Shown here in pieces: positions 10,791-20,400 of a stretch of 64,000 nucleotides of DNA. Numbering within the stretch: position 1 is the first letter of the stretch; the number at the start of each line of letters is the position of its first letter. The DNA lies in assembly GCA_949987705.1 (NCBI GenBank), contig OX465282.1, positions 82,882,070 to 82,946,069 on the forward strand, given 5' to 3'. The notes beneath the pieces are model-generated. The model was given only the letters and a program-made list of their open reading frames with translations, did not search any database and was not told the DNA's origin. A program made the translations under genes and the position numbers. This DNA comes from Thereva unica. Lineage: Eukaryota > Arthropoda > Insecta > Diptera > Therevidae.

Positions 10791-11840
10791 GACACGCGCA
10801 CTTTGTTGTTCACTCGTTTCTGGGCACTTGTGCCTATGAAGCTGGCTAGAGCATGGAAACTTTTAGTTGAGCTCCACTTACAAACAGCAGCGCATAATTA
10901 TATGTGTGCGAGGCAAAATAGCCCGCCCTTGGTGGGTGGGATTGGGTTAGAATGTTGCAATGCAGAAGCTGCTCTCAGCATTCGTTTTATATTCTCGCGC
11001 CGCTCTCAAAATTCATGTCATATTCTCGCACGCCATCGCACACAGCAGCGAATGTGTGCGAGAGGATGAAATGAATGCTAAAGAGCGGCGTGAATATGCC
11101 ATGGATTTTGAGAGCGGGTCTGCATACATTCATACATTCGCTGCTGTGTGCGATGGCGTGCGAGAATATGACCAGGGTTGCCACTAAACAAAAAATTTTG
11201 GAGCCAAATTTTCCGAGAAAAAGAGCCAAAGCTGATAAAAAAGAGCCAAATTCAAACACAACAGGAATTACATTGAAAACCGCGAACAATAAGATGTCAA
11301 AAACAAATCTTCTTCTTTACCATACGAGTAGGAGGCATTGTCGACCAGAGAAATTAGTTGTAGGATAGTTCTAAAATCTTCAAATCTTGAAATCAAATAT
11401 TGAATTTTTATCCAGTAACAGTAATGGTAAATTCTTTGCGAGTATGTAATTAGGAAAAACCAAATCAGTTAAAATTCAAGATCAAGTTGAAAGAAAAAGG
11501 CAAAAGAGCCATTTAAGTTGAAAAAGAGCCAAAGAGCCAATTTTAAAAGTTTTTTTTTATAAAGAGCCACAAATGGCTCTATAGAGCCAAAGTGGCACCC
11601 CTGAATATGACATGAATTTTGAGAGCGGCGCGAGAATATAAAACGAATGCTGAGAGCAGCTTCTGCATTGCAACATTCTAACCCAATCCCACCCACCAAG
11701 CGCGGGCTATTTTTCCTCGCACACATAGAATTATACGCTGCTGTTTCTATGTGGAGCTAAACCAAAAGTTGCCATGCTCTAGCCAGCTGCATAGGCACAA
11801 GTGCCCAGAAACGGGTGCGAACCAAAAATGCGCGTGACCA
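10791..11840. mobile_element. foldback-type element with ~265-bp inverted arms
   Basis: A left arm (10791-11055) and a right arm (11134-11172 plus 11612-11840) are long imperfect inverted repeats around a loop of about 78 bp. Landmarks include GCACACAGCAGCGAATGT in the left arm against ACATTCGCTGCTGTGTGC in the right, and GAGAGCAGCTTCTGCATTGC at 11650 against its complement at 10962. Part of the outer arm is repeated beyond both ends (10750 and about 11875). No protein is encoded. The right arm is split by a hAT MITE. A non-autonomous foldback TE is the best reading. Confidence 0.85.
11173..11603. mobile_element. hAT-type MITE, 431 bp
   Basis: The termini CAGGGTTGCCACT (11173-11185) and AGTGGCACCCCTG (11591-11603) form 13-bp TIRs with one mismatch. 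The identical 8-bp duplication AATATGAC flanks them at 11165-11172 and 11604-11611. An 8-bp TSD and CAGGG-type ends are diagnostic of hAT. The interior repeats AGAGCCAAA-type motifs and codes for nothing. Confidence 0.92.
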
Positions 11841-13130
11841 TCGCTGATGTCTGTTGCTGGACCTCGACTAAAAGTTGCCATGCTCTAGCCAAATAAATGG
11901 CTGCAATATTTAAATCTTTTGCTTGGATTAATCGCTTTCGGCGACATGGAATACGTTTCGGCGTTTCGCCTATTCGACTGGGCATCTGTATTTTACGTAC
12001 ATATCTGAGGTAGTATCCCAGTAGGGAAAATCGCAGGTATTTATTGTGGGAAGTCGATTTGGAAGTTCTTCTTTAATTAGTGTTCTCTGTAATGACTTAC
12101 AAATAATGCAGAGGAGAATGGGTTTGGTGACCAAGCGTTTGATTTCGCGCAAAAAGCGTGTTGAAAAACTTCGTAGCTGCTCGTTTTCTTTGTTAACCAT
12201 CACAGTTGTCTCAGCCATTAAGTTTTATGTCTTTAATGTATAAACATATATTTGAATTTATGTTTATGATATAAATACAAATCGCTTAATTTTACTTCAA
12301 GCTACCCCACCCCTTCACGCCTACGCCAACTAAATTATATTATAAAAATTTACAGTATAATAACTTTGCATTATGAGTTTAGTAATAAATGTAGTATAAG
12401 TACTTCCAAATGGAAGGGAAAAAAAGTACTTCCCAGCCTAGGCCATCGCCGTGTTAATGTAATGCCTTTTTTGTACTGGGTGGAAGTACTGAACTGCTTC
12501 TGTAGAAGTAGTTTTTCCAGTAATTCCATTCCCTACTGGTATGTTATATTATTTTCTATGTATTATATATTATCTATTACGTACTATATACAATGTACTG
12601 CATATTATGTACTATGTTCTGAAAAAATTCAAAATGAATCCAGTGGATTCCCATAAAAATTTAGATCCGTGACTTTGGCTAAATATAATATGACTTTTTT
12701 GCATATTTGCACAATGTTTAAAATAGCAAAAATTTCTGTTTCGTGACTATTGCATCAACCCGACGACAAGTACTATGTATACTACATTTTTCCTATGAAC
12801 TATGTATTATGTATTTATTACTATATATGTATTATCTACTATTTTTACTAAAAACTACATTATCCCAGTCATCCATCGTCCGATCTTTGTGTGATAAGTT
12901 TAAGATAAATTGTTTAATTTCCAAAACATTGCAACACATTTTGGAGGGAGTGCATATAAGTAACAATTAAATAAACTTTAACAGAATATTCCTAAATAAA
13001 ATATATTAATCCTTATCGTCCTGTATTAAGATTGATTTGGACATTTAGACTAGCCATAGAAGTTAACACTTCTAAAGTGTGGTCCTACGCACACTCGTAT
13101 TTTTTTTCTATAACAGCTAAGCTGATTTTA
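11841..13130. other. no recognised gene; AT-rich with ACTATGTATT-like repeats
   Basis: Short frames at 11970-12243 on both strands match nothing I know. Degenerate ACTATGTATTAT-type repeats occur at 12540-12620 and 12765-12845. Confidence 0.5.
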
Positions 13131-13345
13131 TTACTGTACCTGTAAGGAGAAAATACAGAAAGACTTTTAGAAATATGTAAAAAGGAAGTACACTAGCATA
13201 TAAAAATAGTAAATATTAATAATTATGAGTGTTATAAGGAAAGCAATGTAAATTCTAACTATTGTACCTGTAAGGAGAATATACAGAAGACTTATTAGAA
13301 ATAAGTAAAAAAAAAGAACACTATATAATATAAAAATAAGTAATT
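13131..13345. repeat. tandem duplication, period ~130 bp
   Basis: A block starting TGTACCTGTAAGGAGAA at about 13136 is repeated from about 13265, with small indels in the A-rich parts. Confidence 0.75.
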
Positions 13346-13780
13346 TTGTATTGGTATAAGGGGGACGTGGAGTGCCTGGACTCCCACTCTGCGATGAAGC
13401 ATACGTCTGCCTGATTGGGAGTGCGGGCACGCCCATTGACCCTGCGCCAAATAAAAAACTGCACAGCGACAGCCGCGAAAGCTCTCTCGTGCTGGGGAAC
13501 CTTCTTGACATAGCTGATGTATTTAACTGTAGATATATATGTATTAGAAACTCAACTTTGAAAGTTATTCACTCATCGTTGTATAAAACAGAGAAACTAA
13601 ATCTAATAAATACAATAAATACCTAAGTATAGTCTAGGAATATCAGTACAAATGCCTTACAGTTGGCTTCGGCCTAGTATTTAATAATGTTATATCTATT
13701 CTTGTAAACCATATGTAATGTAATGAATAAATAAATAATTGAATTGAATAAAAAAGGTTTGCAGCGCATATTTTTTATTT
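13346..13780 (+). other. possible LINE 3' end (uncertain)
   Basis: No domain is recognisable. The segment ends in a simple tail of TAAATAAATAATTGAATTGAAT type near 13725-13750, as many LINE 3' ends do. An 84-codon frame at 13372 is unsupported. Confidence 0.25.
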
Positions 13781-13794
13781 TATAAATGCAGTGG

Positions 13795-13870
13795 AAATCG
13801 GTTAACACGAAATTATGGGACCGGGATAGAGATTTCTCGGTATCCGAATTTCGCGTTAACCGTTGTCTTT
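13795..13870. repeat. inverted GTTAAC-type terminal-like sequence
   Basis: GTTAACACGAAATTATGG (about 13800) and AATTTCGCGTTAAC (about 13842) are inverted relative to each other and resemble Tigger-type termini. They may be an end of the adjacent Tigger remnant. Confidence 0.35.
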
Positions 13871-13989
13871 GAAAAACGTATATAGTACATTATATATATG
13901 TACATATGCCTATTATCTACCTTTGTGGTATACCTACTACGCATCTCTATCCATTTGAATTAAAAGCAATAACAACAAAAAAAGTTATT

Positions 13990-14530
13990 ATTTCAATAAT
14001 AACAAGTTTAATATATAATGAACCCCTGCTTTATCTAGGTTATATGTAGATGTCTTTTGGTTCAAACTCCCTCAATATATCGGGCAAGATTGAAGACAGC
14101 TAACGCGATTTCGCTCGTAATTACTTTCGATTTTCCACTAATGGATTTAAAAACAGTACCGTTAGATCCAACCTGTATTAGATTTGAATTCTATTCTCAT
14201 TTCATGTGCTAAAATTTCCGCCTTTTCCCCTAATATAGGCCCACATATGGGAATATTTTGGGATCGAGCCTGCTTGAACCATAGAAATAGCGCATAATAC
14301 AAATTCTCATGTTTCGCTAGACGCAGACCTTTTCTCTCAGGCTCAAGCAAACACCTTCATATGCCAGTTTAATCTTACAACGATTTCTTACGATCTCTGA
14401 TAGGGTAGAATTTAGAATTCCTAATTCTTTGCAAACCTCTGTTTTCGTCTTTTCTCCAGGGTCAACAGCCTCTAGAATTTTATTCTTTGATTTTATCGAA
14501 AGTGTTTTAAAATTGAACTTTAGTTATTCG
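13990..14530 (-). pseudogene. pogo/Tigger transposase N-terminal fragment
   Basis: On the reverse strand, from about 14530 downwards, the translation gives a psq-type helix-turn-helix (SKNKILEAVDPGEKTKTEV, then ELGILNSTLSEIVRN). A CENP-B/Tc5-type second HTH follows (ALFLWFKQARSQNIPICGPI, LGEKAEILAHEM, FKSNTGWI). Further down, shifted frames recall the start of the DDE core (DIYN-DEAG-like). Stops and frameshifts interrupt it. This is the DNA-binding half of a pogo-superfamily transposase, with the catalytic domain gone. Confidence 0.8.
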
Positions 14531-14639
14531 CACAAATTACAAAAAGAAAACGTGTGGTGCGCCCGAAACCAAAAGCAGACTGAAGTTTTCCTTGACAATT
14601 AATAACATTAAATTTTGTCAACTTAACTACGACGTTAAG

Positions 14640-15420
14640 GATGGGGATGATTTGGTATACGCGAGATTACCATCACTAGCAACTGCGGAGTCCTTTACGT
14701 CGTTAATGGAGAAAAGGACTACACAGTTGCTATAAATTTCTTTACTGATGGCCTCAAAGTGAAGGGTCGCGTGGGAGAAGGTGTCTTCACCTTAGCTTTG
14801 GATTGAAGTCTCCTTCATACTACCCGATCACTGGAATTTATACCAATCGGAGATTTTAGCATACATGAAGGTGTTCTACTAATCAAGGAGCAATGCGATA
14901 GGAGTCGGACTGTGTACATCTTTTCAGATAGTCCGGCGACTTTGAACGCCCTGCTCTAGAACTACATTTGACTGTCGCAAATATCTTAACAAGATGGCTC
15001 TACAGTTTAAAACTAACTTCGCATAGGTGCCCGGTTACTCCAATATACAAGGAAAGGGTTAGTATGCCTGTGGGCACTTTTAAAGTCCGATGCGAAGATA
15101 ACACAATGCCCCAAGCGAGGGAGCATTGGAGGTTTCTTAATAAATGCACCTTGGCCAACTTAAGGTGGCCTTCTTATGATCTCAGGCAGACCGGTAATAA
15201 TACAGACAAGTGACAGATCTCTCAGTTATAGTGGGAGTGCTGACCGGACACTGCCTGAGAGGGACCACGACGGACGTACTACATCTCCTCTGTCCCTGCC
15301 CAGTCTTAAGCAGAAGGAGGAAAAAAAAGAGGTGTCAAGGGACACCCGGATGGAACGAAGTCCCTTTCGATTAATTAGTGAAGGAATTGTAATAAAAATT
15401 TTGTTTTTAAGTTAGAATAC
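14640..15420 (+). pseudogene. LINE RNase H and zinc-knuckle tail fragment (I/R1/LOA type)
   Basis: Three forward frames together recall an RNase H domain: TDGLKVKGRVGEGVF near 14740, IYIFSDSPATLNAL-like near 14917, then LTGHCLRG and HLLCPCPVLSRRR near 15245-15310, which match the C-terminal knuckle region of RNase H-bearing LINEs. Several stops and shifts are present. The exact clade cannot be fixed by eye. Confidence 0.65.
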
Positions 15421-15500
15421 TATTTTTTTTATTATTAATAAATATAATGTAATATAAACTTCATCAGTAAGCTCAATTTTAGTAATAATGGGCTTGTGGT
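15401..15500 (-). pseudogene. Helentron-type endonuclease ORF, 3' part (split by BEL-1)
   Basis: Read on the reverse strand from 15500 down, this segment continues the open frame that is interrupted at 22382. Joining across the 5-bp GTGGT duplication keeps the frame open through a motif typical of endonuclease domains attached to PIF1-like helicases of Helentrons. The frame ends near 15410. Confidence 0.7.
15496..15500. other. BEL-1 5-bp target-site duplication (left)
   Basis: GTGGT here is repeated at 22377-22381 directly after the 3' LTR. Five bases is the usual BEL/Pao TSD length. Confidence 0.95.
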
Positions 15501-15524
15501 TGTTACATCGCAAGAAGCACTATA

Positions 15525-16695
15525 CAGGTAAACGTCGTTTTACGCCAGGGTTCCGTTCCGAGAGACACCGGCGTAAAAAAAATCGGCGTAAAATGAACAC
15601 AAATATAATGGACGATATATGGTTAAGTTCCGTGTCAAAATTCTAAGAACGATTTGACATGTTTATTTAATACATATCCTATATTCAAAATAAATTATAA
15701 ATGAATTTGATAAAAACAGTTATTTAAATTAATTTTATTTAATCAATCGTTTACAAAATACACGTTCGTCGGTACTAAATTAAATTCTCACACTTTTTTG
15801 AAAAAAGCATTTCATTTGCTTTGATTGTTTCTTCCTTCCTTGCAGAATCATAGCATAAGGTCGAACGGAAGCTGCGACGCTTCTTCTAGCATTGGCGCTC
15901 CGATTGAAATCCCCATCTATCTCACAGAGCTCATCTGTTAACCTTTCTATGGAAGAAAGGATACGAGTTAGATCGGCCGTTTTTAGGGGTTTCCTATCAT
16001 TTTCTTTATCATTCTTCTCTTGTTCTTCTTCGAGAGTTTCTGATTGAGGGCGATCTAATTCCTCCACCAACTCTTCTAATTCTTGATTTGAGAGTGGTCG
16101 GTCATGCACGTCTAATAGTTCGGTCACATCTTCGGTTGTTACGTCTTCGAATCTACATTCGCGTGAAAGCCTGATAATGTCTTCGTTTATGTTAATTTTA
16201 TCTACCTCTTCTACACTTGCACCTTGTATAAATCCAGGCAGAAGTTTACGCCACACGCCGTTTAAACAATTGCTTGTCACTTCGTCCCAAGCAGACTTTA
16301 GATTTTTTATTCCTTTTAAAATGTCGTATGACCGCCAATAATCTTTAACGGTCTGATTTGAATTGCTATCTATCGCCTTAATCATTGCTTTAAACGTTAT
16401 GCGCAAATAATACCCTTTAAAGGTAGAAATTACCCCCTGATCCATGCGTTGTAATACGGATGTTGTGTAGGAGGATTGCTTTCTTTGGCAGATTATTTCG
16501 GTCACAAAATGTAAGCACAGCAGGGCAAAAATAATGTTTAACTGTCGTCTGGTGTCAGCCGAACCGGGGAATCCCACGACCAAACCAAACGAACCGGGGA
16601 ATTCCACGGCCGAAGCCGGGAAGTCCCCAGTCAGCATCAACCGGCGTAATTGTGAATCGGCGTAAATCGAACCGGCGCAAAACGACGTTTACCTG
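15525..16695 (-). mobile_element. Tigger (pogo) deletion derivative, 1171 bp
   Basis: Ends CAGGTAAACGTCGTTTT and AAAACGACGTTTACCTG are perfect inverted repeats. TA is duplicated at 15523-15524 and 16696-16697, as expected for Tc1/mariner-pogo. The uninterrupted target is visible in the 3' LTR near 22092. Subterminal GAACCGGGGAAT-type repeats lie at 16559-16632. The element carries only the C-terminal part of a transposase frame, so it cannot move alone. Confidence 0.93.
15780..16640 (-). pseudogene. Tigger transposase C-terminal part
   Basis: A 286-codon reverse-strand frame contains SSYTTSVLQRMDQGVISTFK and TVKDYWRSYDILKGIKN, the conserved end of the pogo/Tigger DDE domain, then WDEVTSNCLNGVWRKLLP and an acidic, Glu-rich C-terminal tail. 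The N-terminal HTH domains and the first catalytic Asp residues are missing. The ATG at 16640 is in terminal-repeat-derived sequence, so it is not a real start. The open frame suggests the internal deletion is recent. Confidence 0.85.
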
Positions 16696-16986
16696 TACTG
16701 TTTAATTTATACTTGTGAAATTGTATAGAGCACTGTACTTTTAATTCTTAGATGTAATGAGTACTAGTTTTTTATTATGTAATATTTGTCATATAATTTA
16801 CATTTTTTAGTTACAATTTTTTGTGTGTTCAGTCGTTGCATAACATCATATGCGAAAACATCCACAGTTGTGGAAATCTATTCATTGTTGTGAAGATTTA
16901 TTCATTGTTTTAATAAAAAAAATAATTAAAAATTACATAATATTTTATGGAATCAGTTCTAACTTGAATTGATGTACCATAAAAAT

Positions 16987-17004
16987 TGGTCCTTCGAGCC
17001 GGAT
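16987..17004 (+). promoter_or_regulatory. BEL-1 primer-binding site (tRNA-Tyr type)
   Basis: TGGTCCTTCGAGCCGGAT lies 7 bp after the 5' LTR. It is complementary to the 3' end of eukaryotic tRNA-Tyr (acceptor stem ending TCGAAGGA plus CCA). The tRNA is recalled from general knowledge, not searched. Confidence 0.85.
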
Positions 17005-17159
17005 GAAATCGCAGCTGGATTTTAAAAGGAAACTAGAGAGCTTAAACCCAAGATTTTCAAGAGGTTACATAACGTTATGTAACAATTTACGAAGCATTAC
17101 GTAATAACGTTCAAAAAGATGAAGATTCAAGTAACTACAGAAGCATGCAGGCATACATT

Positions 17160-17262
17160 ACAAGTGCAAAAGATTTCAGTGAAGACAATTACAAGATTTC
17201 AGTGAAGACAATTACAAGATTTCAGTGAAGACAATTACAGAAGATTCAGTGAAGATATTGCA
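17160..17262. repeat. 23-bp tandem repeat in BEL-1 leader
   Basis: About 3.5 copies of a 23-bp unit beginning AAGATTTCAGTGAAGACAAT lie in the 5' UTR between the PBS and the Gag-Pol ATG. Confidence 0.85.
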
Positions 17263-17495
17263 GCAGAAGATAAAGTTAGTGAGGTAGACAACAAATAAAT
17301 CAATCTCAGGTAAGAGTAGTAATAAATATTGTAAGATTGTCAATGCTCATTTTAAATAAATGATGATTATTATTATTATTGAATACATTACATTAAATAA
17401 AAACGGTCATTGAGTTGGGCTAAGTTCGTGAGTTGATTTCGGTGTCGAGTGCAGTGAGGTTTATTCGGGTCTAAGTGATTAAAGAACGGTGAAAA

Positions 17496-20400
17496 ATGGC
17501 AGAATTGTCTCGGTTAAAGGTTGCACGGGCAAATTTAAAACGTCAGCTAACGCTATTCAGCACTTTTGTAAACACAGTTACACCAAGTCAGATTGATGAG
17601 CTCAATCTGCGTACAGACAAAATACAAGACATCTTAACTACATTTCATGAGGTCCACATCGAGATTGTGCTATTAGACGACAGCTCAGATCATCTTACAT
17701 ATAGAGATGAATTCGAAAATGCGTATTACACAACAATGAGTGTAGCGCGTAAATTTTTACGTGATAATCAATCATCTCAAGTAAGTACAAGTAGGTTCCC
17801 AAATGCAAACTCAAATGTGCATCTGCCACGGATTGAATTGCCTTTGTTTGACGGAGCCTATGATAAGTGGTTGTCATTTTCAGATTCGTTCAAGTCGATG
17901 GTGCATACTAAGGAACACCTCTCAAAGGTTGAAAGGTTGCATTATCTTCGGTCGTGCTTGCGTGGAGAAGCGGAAACAGTGATTCAGTCGTTAGAAACGT
18001 CTACTGCTAATTATGATATTGCATGGAGTTTATTGGAAGATAGGTATTTAAATAAACGAGTGATCATTCAAAATCATTTAAGGGCTCTTCTCGAGCAAGC
18101 ACCGTGTGCACGAGGATGTGTTCTAGGCCTTAGGCAACTCTTAAACAACATAAACACACATACCAGAGCATTACAGACATTAGGGGAAGAGATAGATAAA
18201 TGGGACTCAATTTTAATCTATTGCATGACTGCCAAGCTTGATAAAATTACCCACCAGGAGTGGGAAAAATCAATAACGTCTAAAGATGTTCCAACATTGC
18301 AACAATTTATAACTTTTTTGACACAACGTTGTCAAATTTTAGATGCTACATACACCCACAATGCATATGACCAAATTAGATCCAGTTCAAACTCTAAGAT
18401 TTCGATTACAAAAACCAACGTTTCTGCAAATAAGAGAAACATTTTAGCCGCGACACAAAATACAGATTACTGTAATTTCTGCAAGGAATCACATAAAATA
18501 TTTAATTGCGAAAAATTTCTAAGGTTACCAGTTCCCGACAGAGTTGAAGCAGCAAAGAGAGAGGCACTTTGTTTCAACTGCTTAAGGAAAAAGCACAGTG
18601 CTGACAATTGCAGTTGTGGGCCCTGCAAGAAATGCGGTAAGAAACACAACACCCTTTTACATCTAGAAAATAATAAATGCAAGGAAGCTACACCGTCCGT
18701 CTCAGTTAATAATTTGCAAGCCAACTACTCAAGTGAAGTGTTATTAGCTACAGCTCAAGTAACATTTTCTGATATTAATAACAAAACACATGTAGCTCGT
18801 GTTGTGCTAGATGGCGGTGCTCAAGCTCACTTCATCACGGAAAGATTTGCAAAACTTCTTCAATTAAAACGTGCTAAAGTTAATACCTCTATAACGGCAG
18901 TGAATCAACTACAAACTCCCATAAAATACAAGGTACTGACAAAGGTTGCTTCACTGCAAGGAAATTTTGAGGAAAAAATTTCACTTCTAGTAGTACCAAC
19001 AATTACAAATCCATTACCTTCACAACAAATAAATATTAACCATTTGAATATAGATAAAAATATACCGTTAGCAGACCCATTATTTCACAAAACATCAGAA
19101 ATTGATGCATTGATAGGCGCAGAGATTTTCTATCGAGTTTTATGCATGGATCAAATACAGATTGACAATCAATTAGCTGTGTTACAAAAGACTAAATTCG
19201 GATGGATTATCGCCGGTAAGGTAAATAATCACAATGATAAAGCTAATGTTGTGTCATGTAATATTGCTCTAAACACATTAACAGATCAACTATTAAAATT
19301 TTGGGAACTTGAAGAAATGCCAGAGACAAAATTTCTAAGCGTTGATGAGGCAAAGGTAGAAAAACATTATGTAGAAAATACATCTCGCGATAATAACGGG
19401 CGGTATATTGTTAAATTGCCATTCAACGAAAATATTCAACATCTCGGGCATTCTTACTCAATTGCATTGAAAAGATTATATTCACTAGAACGCAAATTAG
19501 ACAAAAACCCAGACTTAAAACAGCAATATACAGAATTCATGAGAGAGTATGAAAATCTAAAGCATATGTCCATAGTAAATAATCAGGGCTCTGTTCATAC
19601 TGGTTTTTACCTTCCGCATCACGCTGTAATCAAGGAAAGTAGCACTACAACAAAGGTTCGAGTTGTATTTGATGGCTCAGCAAAAACAAGCACCGGAATT
19701 TCATTAAACAATACTCTTAAAGTCGGTCCTACAATACAAGTTGACAGTTTTTCATTACTTATCCGATATCGTACTCATACATACGTGCTTACGGCAGACG
19801 TTGAAAAAATGTACAGACAAATTTTAGTCGACAAAGATGATCGTGATTATCAAAAGATTCTTTGGAGAGAAAATTCAACCGATGAAATTAAAACTTTTCA
19901 ATTAAATACAGTTACATACGGTACAGCTTCTGCTCCGTTTTTAGCGGTTCGTACGTTACACAAACTCGCTGAGGATGAACTACACAACTTTCCATTAGCT
20001 TCACACGTTGTCAAGCGCGACTTTTATGTTGATGACTTGTTAACTGGAAGCAAGTCTTTTGATGATGCTTTACAACTTCGAGATGAGTTAATTCAATTAC
20101 TTAACCTTGGTGGCTTTGTTTTGCGAAAATGGTCATCTAACGATGCAAATTTAGTCAACACATTACCTCACGAGTTAACGAATATAGGTTTATTCGATGA
20201 GTCAGCTCAAGATATAAAAACTTTAGGCATTCAATGGAATCCACGTCGCGATGTCCTACTATACAATTACAATAAGGACATCGACACAGAAACACGAATT
20301 ACAAAACAGTTGATATTTTCAAGCATTGCAAAATTATTTGATCCGATAGGGTTATTGGGTCCGATCATTGTACAAGCGAAATTATTCATACAACATTTAT

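Larger units (their letters stand above)
15501..16979 (+). repeat. BEL-1 5' LTR (interrupted)
   Basis: The first 24 bp (15501-15524) are separated from the remaining 282 bp (16698-16979) by a Tigger element. Promoter and polyadenylation functions expected of an LTR may therefore be disturbed in this copy. Confidence 0.95.

Noticed and set aside
11970..12243. Overlapping 65- and 82-codon frames on both strands
   Set aside because: Neither shows a known domain or LINE/Gag feature.
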